Of a stretch of 35,918 bases of DNA, positions 31,773 through 35,918 are shown piece by piece; position 1 is the stretch's first letter; each line of letters opens with the position of its first letter. Position numbers and translations under genes: made by a program. This DNA is from Lachnospiraceae bacterium. Its GTDB lineage: Bacteria > Bacillota > Clostridia > Lachnospirales > Lachnospiraceae. The notes below the pieces were generated by a model, which worked only from the letters and a program-made list of their open reading frames with translations, did no database searches and was not told where the DNA came from. The DNA is taken from contig JALEJP010000028.1 of NCBI GenBank assembly GCA_022769625.1, positions 1-35,918 on the forward strand, read 5' to 3'.

Positions 31773-33377
31773 TTATTTCTGAGGACCTGCAGAAACAAGT
31801 GCTTTACCTGCTGCATTACCTTCATATTTTGCAAAGTTCTTGATGAATCTGTCAGCCAGATCCTGTGCTTTTGTCTCCCACTCAGAAGCATCTGCATAGG
31901 TATCGCGCGGATCAAGGATTGCAGGATCAACGCCCGGAAGCTCTGTCGGTACTTCAAAGTTGAAGTGCGGGATCGTCTTTGTCGGTGCATTCTTGATGTC
32001 GCCGTTCAGGATCGCATCGATGATACCACGGGTATCTTTAATGGAAATACGTTTGCCGGTTCCGTTCCAGCCGGTATTTACCAGATAAGCCTTAGCTCCG
32101 CTCTTCTCCATCTTCTTAACCAGTTCCTCTGCATACTTTGTCGGATGCAGCTCCAGGAATGCCTGACCGAAGCATGCTGAGAAAGTCGGGGTCGGCTCTG
32201 TGATACCACGCTCGGTACCTGCAAGTTTTGCGGTAAAGCCGGACAGGAAGTAGTACTGTGTCTGTTCCGGAGTCAGGATGGAAACCGGAGGAAGTACGCC
32301 AAATGCATCTGCAGACAGGAAGATTACATTCTTAGCTGCCGGTGCAGAAGATACCGGGCGAACAATATTATCAATGTGATTGATCGGATAAGATACACGT
32401 GTGTTCTCTGTCACGCTCTTATCTGCAAAATCGATCTTGCCTTCTGCATCCAGAGTTACGTTCTCCAGAAGCGCATCACGTCTGATTGCGTTGTAGATAT
32501 CCGGCTCAGACTCTTTGTCCAGGTTGATAACCTTTGCATAGCAGCCGCCCTCGAAGTTGAACACACCGTTGTCATCCCAGCCATGCTCGTCGTCACCGAT
32601 CAGCAGACGCTTCGGATCTGTGGAAAGTGTTGTCTTACCTGTACCAGACAGACCAAAGAAGATTGCTGTGTTCTCGCCGTTCATATCCGTATTTGCAGAG
32701 CAGTGCATGGAAGCGATGCCCTTCAGCGGCAGGTAGTAGTTCATCATAGAGAACATACCTTTCTTCATCTCACCGCCGTACCATGTGTTGATGATAACCT
32801 GCTCACGGCTTGTGATATTGAATACGACTGCAGTTTCAGAATTCAGACCCAGCTCTTTGTAGTTTTCTACTTTTGCCTTGGAAGCATTGTATACGATGAA
32901 GTCCGGCTCAAAGTTTTCCAGCTCTTCATCAGTCGGAATGATGAACATGTTCTTTACAAAATGAGCCTGCCATGCTACTTCCATGATGAAACGGATTGCC
33001 ATACGGGTATCCTTGTTTGCACCGCAGAAAGCATCTACTACATAAAGTTTCTTATCAGAAAGCTCGTCCAGAGCGATTTTCTTTACAGCATCCCATGTTT
33101 CCTGGCTTGCCGGATGGTTATCATTTTTGTACTCATCAGAAGTCCACCATACCGTATCTTTGGAATTCTCGTCAACTACGATAAATTTATCTTTCGGGGA
33201 ACGGCCTGTGTAAATACCTGTCATTACGTTGACAGCACCAAGCTCACTAACCTGACCTTTTTCAAAGCCTTCCAGTTCCGGTTTGGTTTCTTCTTCAAAC
33301 AAAAGTTCATAAGAAGGATTATGCACAATTTCTGTAGTTCCGGTAATACCATACTTGCTTAAATTGATTTCTGCCAT
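31773..33377 (-). CDS. pckA: Phosphoenolpyruvate carboxykinase (ATP)
   Basis: This cytoplasmic enzyme interconverts oxaloacetate + ATP and PEP + CO2 + ADP; in fermenting gut bacteria it often runs in the carboxylating direction. The 534-residue product has GRSPKDKF (58-65), the kinase-1a P-loop GLSGTGKTT (242-250), the kinase-2 motif IGDDEHGW (260-267) and the later ENTRVSYP and TGWNGTG segments. The P-loop and metal sites look intact. The ATG at 33377 has GAGG about 11 nt upstream. It is monocistronic, with its own promoter and terminator, and divergent from an Lrp-type regulator. Confidence 0.97.
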   Translation of the reverse strand: MAEINLSKYGITGTTEIVHNPSYELLFEEETKPELEGFEKGQVSELGAVNVMTGIYTGRSPKDKFIVVDENSKDTVWWTSDEYKNDNHPASQETWDAVKKIALDELSDKKLYVVDAFCGANKDTRMAIRFIMEVAWQAHFVKNMFIIPTDEELENFEPDFIVYNASKAKVENYKELGLNSETAVVFNITSREQVIINTWYGGEMKKGMFSMMNYYLPLKGIASMHCSANTDMNGENTAIFFGLSGTGKTTLSTDPKRLLIGDDEHGWDDNGVFNFEGGCYAKVINLDKESEPDIYNAIRRDALLENVTLDAEGKIDFADKSVTENTRVSYPINHIDNIVRPVSSAPAAKNVIFLSADAFGVLPPVSILTPEQTQYYFLSGFTAKLAGTERGITEPTPTFSACFGQAFLELHPTKYAEELVKKMEKSGAKAYLVNTGWNGTGKRISIKDTRGIIDAILNGDIKNAPTKTIPHFNFEVPTELPGVDPAILDPRDTYADASEWETKAQDLADRFIKNFAKYEGNAAGKALVSAGPQK

Positions 33378-33482
33378 CTTACATTTACCTCATTTCTTTG
33401 ATGTTAACTACGAACTGTCTGCATGTCTGCAAATACAGAAGTTACAGGTTCCTAAAGTAGAATTATTACTTTTCTAAAGTAC

Positions 33483-33510
33483 ATTATACATATTTGGAAA
33501 ATAAAATCAA
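33483..33510 (-). promoter_or_regulatory. Promoter of pckA
   Basis: -35 TTGATT (minus strand of 33505-33510), 16-bp spacer and consensus -10 TATAAT (minus strand of 33483-33488). The predicted start near 33476 lies in the palindrome at 33467-33481. Confidence 0.7.
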
Positions 33511-33655
33511 CAAAAAAATAACAAACTTTTTTTGAAACCTCCACCGTCTGACATCTTTTGCCGTGTTTTTTCAAGTCCCGGATTCTAAAACATTTTCCTC
33601 TGCCTTGCATTGCACAAAACTGTGACCCGTTTTTTTATACTTTTTCGAAAATTCT

Positions 33656-33684
33656 TTGACAAATACTGCAAAAAGTATGATAAT
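33656..33684 (+). promoter_or_regulatory. Promoter of the Lrp-EamA operon
   Basis: Consensus -35 TTGACA (33656-33661), 17-bp spacer and -10 GATAAT (33679-33684). An AAAGTA site lies in the spacer. Confidence 0.75.
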
Positions 33685-33743
33685 GTAACTTAGCGAACTC
33701 GTTGAACCTATTACTTTTTCTTACGAAAGGAGGCTTATCTGCC

Positions 33744-34202
33744 GTGGATTACTTAGATCAGCAGATTTTGATAAAATTAAAGGAAAACGCAAGACAATCC
33801 GCTTCCGATATCAGCAAAGAGATTCATCTTTCCGTTTCAACGGTCATTGACCGTATCCGTAAGATGGAGTCGTCCGGTATCATAAAATCATACACTGTGA
33901 TTACAGACGAACATAAGACCGGAAATGATGTAACTGCGCTGATGGAAATCAGTCTGGAGCATCCGCGTTATAATGAAATGTTCATTGAAAATGTCAAAAA
34001 AAATCCGAACATTATTTCCTGCTACTATCTGACCGGAGAGTTTGATTACCTGCTCAAAATTGCATGCAAATCTTCCGAGCATCTGGAACGGATCCACCAC
34101 TGGATCAAAGATCAGGAAGGAGTGCGTCAGACCCGGACACACTATGTCCTTCGCACCGAAAAGAATATCTATTCTTCTCTTCCGGAAGCGAATGACAGGT
34201 AA
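33744..34202 (+). CDS. Lrp/AsnC family transcriptional regulator
   Basis: The roughly 152-residue regulator has an N-terminal helix-turn-helix (DYLDQQILIKLKENARQ, SVSTVIDRIRKMESSGII) and a C-terminal RAM/AsnC ligand-binding domain (DVTALMEISL ... YYLTGEFDYLLKIAC). Members sense amino acids and control amino-acid metabolism and export. The start is GTG at 33744, with AAGGAGG about 10 nt upstream; a longer reading frame starts before the ribosome binding site. It is followed by an EamA exporter 15 bp downstream, a common regulator-exporter pair. Confidence 0.93.
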   Translation: MDYLDQQILIKLKENARQSASDISKEIHLSVSTVIDRIRKMESSGIIKSYTVITDEHKTGNDVTALMEISLEHPRYNEMFIENVKKNPNIISCYYLTGEFDYLLKIACKSSEHLERIHHWIKDQEGVRQTRTHYVLRTEKNIYSSLPEANDR

Positions 34203-34217
34203 AGGAGCAGTGTCCGG

Positions 34218-35162
34218 ATGACTGATATACAGCAAAAGAACACACTCACAAAAAGCTGGGTGGTATGCCTTCTTGCCATGGTCTGCTGTCTGCTGTGGGG
34301 AAGCGCTTTTCCCTGTATTAAAATCGGATACCGCCTTTTTTCCATCCCTGCAGATTCTACCGGCTCACAGATTTTATTCGCCGGTTATCGCTTTACACTG
34401 GCAGGGATCCTGGCACTGCTGATCGGCAGCTTTCTCAATCGCCGTTTCCTGATTCCAAAGCGCACCTCCTGGGGTATGGTCATTCGGCTTGGTCTTGTAC
34501 AGACAGTACTGCAGTATCTGCTGTTTTATATCGGCCTTGCCAACACCACCGGCGTAAAATCCTCTATCATCGAGGCTTCCAATGTTTTTTTGGCTATTTT
34601 ATGTGCCTGCCTGATCACCAGGACAGAAAAATTAAACGTCTCCAAAATCTCAGGCTGTGTTTTGGGTTTTGCAGGTGTCGTTCTTATCAATTTAAACGGA
34701 AGCGGATTCGAGGGTGGCCTGCGTCTTTCCGGGGAAGGCGCCATTTTCGGTTCTGCCGCAGCCTATGCTGTTTCTTCCGTTATGATAAAAAGCTACTCCT
34801 CCAGAGAAAATCAGGTCACGCTCAGCGGCTGGCAATTCCTGTTCGGCGGTCTGGTACTGATCGTTGCTGGCCTTGGCATGGGCGGTGAGGTAACCGGTTT
34901 CACCCCGGCTTCCACTTCCCTTTTATTGTATCTTTCCCTGGTATCTGCAGTGGCTTATTCTCTTTGGGGCACTCTGTTGAAATACAATCCTGTGGCAAAG
35001 GTATCTGTGTACGGATTCATGAATCCCGTATGCGGCGTTCTGTTGTCCGCACTGCTCCTTGGAGAAAGCAGTCAGGCTTTCGGTCCTGCAGGTTTTATCG
35101 CACTGCTTCTCGTATGTGCAGGCATTTATATCGTAAACCGCAGCAATACCCCTGCTCTTTGA
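34218..35162 (+). CDS. EamA/DMT superfamily transporter
   Basis: This inner-membrane protein of 314 residues has about ten helices in two EamA repeats. The first includes LAMVCCLLWGSAFPCIKIGY with the family LWGSAF motif; the second begins near SGEGAIFGSAAAYAVSSVMI. Relatives export amino acids or other metabolites. The ATG at 34218 has AAAGGAG 10 nt upstream, overlapping the regulator stop. Control by the adjacent Lrp-type protein is likely but not shown. Confidence 0.93.
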   Translation: MTDIQQKNTLTKSWVVCLLAMVCCLLWGSAFPCIKIGYRLFSIPADSTGSQILFAGYRFTLAGILALLIGSFLNRRFLIPKRTSWGMVIRLGLVQTVLQYLLFYIGLANTTGVKSSIIEASNVFLAILCACLITRTEKLNVSKISGCVLGFAGVVLINLNGSGFEGGLRLSGEGAIFGSAAAYAVSSVMIKSYSSRENQVTLSGWQFLFGGLVLIVAGLGMGGEVTGFTPASTSLLLYLSLVSAVAYSLWGTLLKYNPVAKVSVYGFMNPVCGVLLSALLLGESSQAFGPAGFIALLLVCAGIYIVNRSNTPAL

Positions 35163-35236
35163 GCTCCTTGCTTTTTCGGAGTTCCCAGCTCTTACCTTCT
35201 GTTGCTGCAGACAACACATTCAGAAAGGAACCTGAT

Positions 35237-35449
35237 ATGAAAAAAACGAAACGTATTCTGGCCCTGGCCGGTGTGGTAATCCTTTTATTATTGTATCTTC
35301 TGACCTTCCTTTTCTCCCTCATGAACGGAGAACTTGCCAGAGGATTATTCGGTGCATCCTTCGCCTGTACCTTTATCGTACCGGTTGTACTGTATGCATG
35401 TATGCTCTTCTACAAACTGAACCATAAGGACGACGATTCCGACCAGTAA
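35237..35449 (+). CDS. Small membrane protein of unknown function
   Basis: The 70-residue protein has two predicted helices (ILALAGVVILLLLYLLTFLF and a second within FACTFIVPVVLYACMLFY), a basic N-terminus (MKKTKR) and an acidic end (KDDDSDQ). The ATG at 35237 has AAAGGA 7 nt upstream. It follows the EamA gene by 74 bp without a strong terminator and may belong to the same operon. I do not recognise the family. Confidence 0.75.
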   Translation: MKKTKRILALAGVVILLLLYLLTFLFSLMNGELARGLFGASFACTFIVPVVLYACMLFYKLNHKDDDSDQ

Positions 35450-35484
35450 TTTTTCTGTGCTCTGCACTCTCAAAATCGACAAAA

Positions 35485-35524
35485 AAATGCCGCAGCTTCA
35501 GCATTTCGCCTGGCTGCGGCATTT
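35485..35524 (-). terminator. Terminator of the leucine-rich repeat gene
   Basis: A perfect 11-bp stem (AAATGCCGCAG with CTGCGGCATTT) pairs 35485-35495 with 35514-35524. On the minus strand it is followed by seven T; on the plus strand the T-run is short, so it may also end the convergent operon weakly. Confidence 0.85.
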
Positions 35525-35531
35525 CTATGGT

Positions 35532-35918
35532 TTATTTCAGTTTCAGTTTCTTTGTCATACCGGCTTTTGTCAGTTTCTTCTTAAAAGCATTTGCTTTCTT
35601 TGTATTCTTCTTGATTGACTTCGGTACCGATACTGTCATCTTCTTGGAAGAAGTCTTCTTAAATGCACCGGATTTTATTGTCTTTACAGCCGTTCCCCTG
35701 AAGGTCACTTTTGTAAGAGCCTTGCATCCGTAGAAGCTGTTCTTTCCGATAGATGTTACACTCTTGCCGATGGTGAGTGTTTTCACCTTGGTATAATTCT
35801 TAAATGCATTTGCATTGATCTGAACTACCTTACACTTCACTTTCTTGATCGTAACGGTGTCTGCAATCTTAACAGCAGTTGCTTTCTTCTTGGTTCCCTT
35901 TACAGCTGCCACTGTCTT
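35532..35918 (-). CDS. BspA-like leucine-rich repeat surface protein, C-terminal part (runs off right edge)
   Basis: The last 128 residues of a larger protein are visible. They contain LRR_5-type repeats (INANAFKNYTKVKTLTIG, then IGKNSFYGCKALTKVTF, then IKSGAFKKT), as in the surface proteins of Lachnospiraceae, and a very lysine-rich end (KKLTKAGMTKKLKLK). No sorting motif is present at the C-terminus; cell-wall attachment or secretion signals would be upstream. The frame is open to the window edge, so the in-frame GTG at 35912 is not taken as a start. Such proteins bind host or matrix components or other cells; the partner here is unknown. Confidence 0.85.
   Translation of the reverse strand, partial: KTVAAVKGTKKKATAVKIADTVTIKKVKCKVVQINANAFKNYTKVKTLTIGKSVTSIGKNSFYGCKALTKVTFRGTAVKTIKSGAFKKTSSKKMTVSVPKSIKKNTKKANAFKKKLTKAGMTKKLKLK

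Larger units (their letters stand above)
33452..33717. promoter_or_regulatory. Cluster of AAAGTA/TACTTT sites, candidate operators
   Basis: Sites are at 33453-33458, 33467-33472, 33476-33481, 33638-33643, 33672-33677 and 33712-33717. The second and third form a perfect palindrome, TACTTT-TCT-AAAGTA (33467-33481), over the pckA transcription start. The fifth is in the spacer of the regulator promoter. Six hits in 266 bp is well above chance for a 6-mer, by my rough estimate. Confidence 0.5.
33378..33743. other. Divergent intergenic region between pckA and the Lrp-type gene
   Basis: This 366-bp AT-rich stretch carries the pckA promoter, the regulator promoter and an enriched AAAGTA/TACTTT motif. 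I see no RNA gene or small protein in it. Confidence 0.7.

Noticed and set aside
32376-33362. 328-residue plus-strand frame antisense to pckA
   Set aside because: Shadow of a highly expressed gene with biased codons.

Overview
The window looks like a chromosomal segment of a low-to-mid-GC Clostridia bacterium, most likely a gut Lachnospiraceae. The reasons are the order apt-relA-MBL hydrolase-hemZ-hisS-aspS, the infC-rpmI-rplT operon, the acidic tails on ribosomal protein S2, the DUF1540 protein, the BspA-like leucine-rich repeat protein and strong Gram-positive ribosome binding sites. The genus is not fixed by the sequence. Most genes are on the minus strand.

Layout: (1) 1-540: start of a ParA-type ATPase gene cut by the left edge, with an AT-rich control region holding ATTACGAAAA repeats and a 13-bp inverted repeat, possibly the edge of an integrated element. 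(2) 541-2360: rpsB-tsf with promoter, structured leader and terminator. (3) 2446-7960: a four-gene MacB-type ABC export operon with two different membrane fusion proteins, both very acidic. (4) 8102-11018: glyA, divergent from a DUF1294 membrane protein and a lipoprotein built of two related halves. (5) 11033-19920: a long housekeeping operon, read right to left: apt, relA, an MBL hydrolase, a HemZ-like radical SAM enzyme, an HD-GYP protein, a eukaryote-like hisS, aspS. (6) 20007-23105: four tRNA-Leu genes (three identical CAG copies, one AAG) around yaaA, a secreted nuclease lipoprotein and a DHFR-like protein. (7) 23191-24634: infC-rpmI-rplT with an AUU start for infC and an L20-type attenuator. 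(8) 24674-28213: a two-domain DUF1540 protein and a GntR/ABC transporter operon. (9) 28327-31474: an M20 peptidase, a UPF0340 protein, a DUF218 membrane protein and a SEC-C protein. (10) 31687-35449: pckA divergent from an Lrp/AsnC regulator and an EamA exporter; the shared intergenic region is rich in AAAGTA/TACTTT sites. (11) 35532-35918: C-terminal part of a leucine-rich repeat surface protein.

The least explained items are: an imperfect repeat placed just past the T-tracts of at least three intrinsic terminators; the dual acidic membrane fusion proteins; the operator-like cluster between pckA and the Lrp gene; the ParA control region; and the tRNA-Leu(AAG) gene. I see no CRISPR array, insertion sequence, rRNA or clear prophage.
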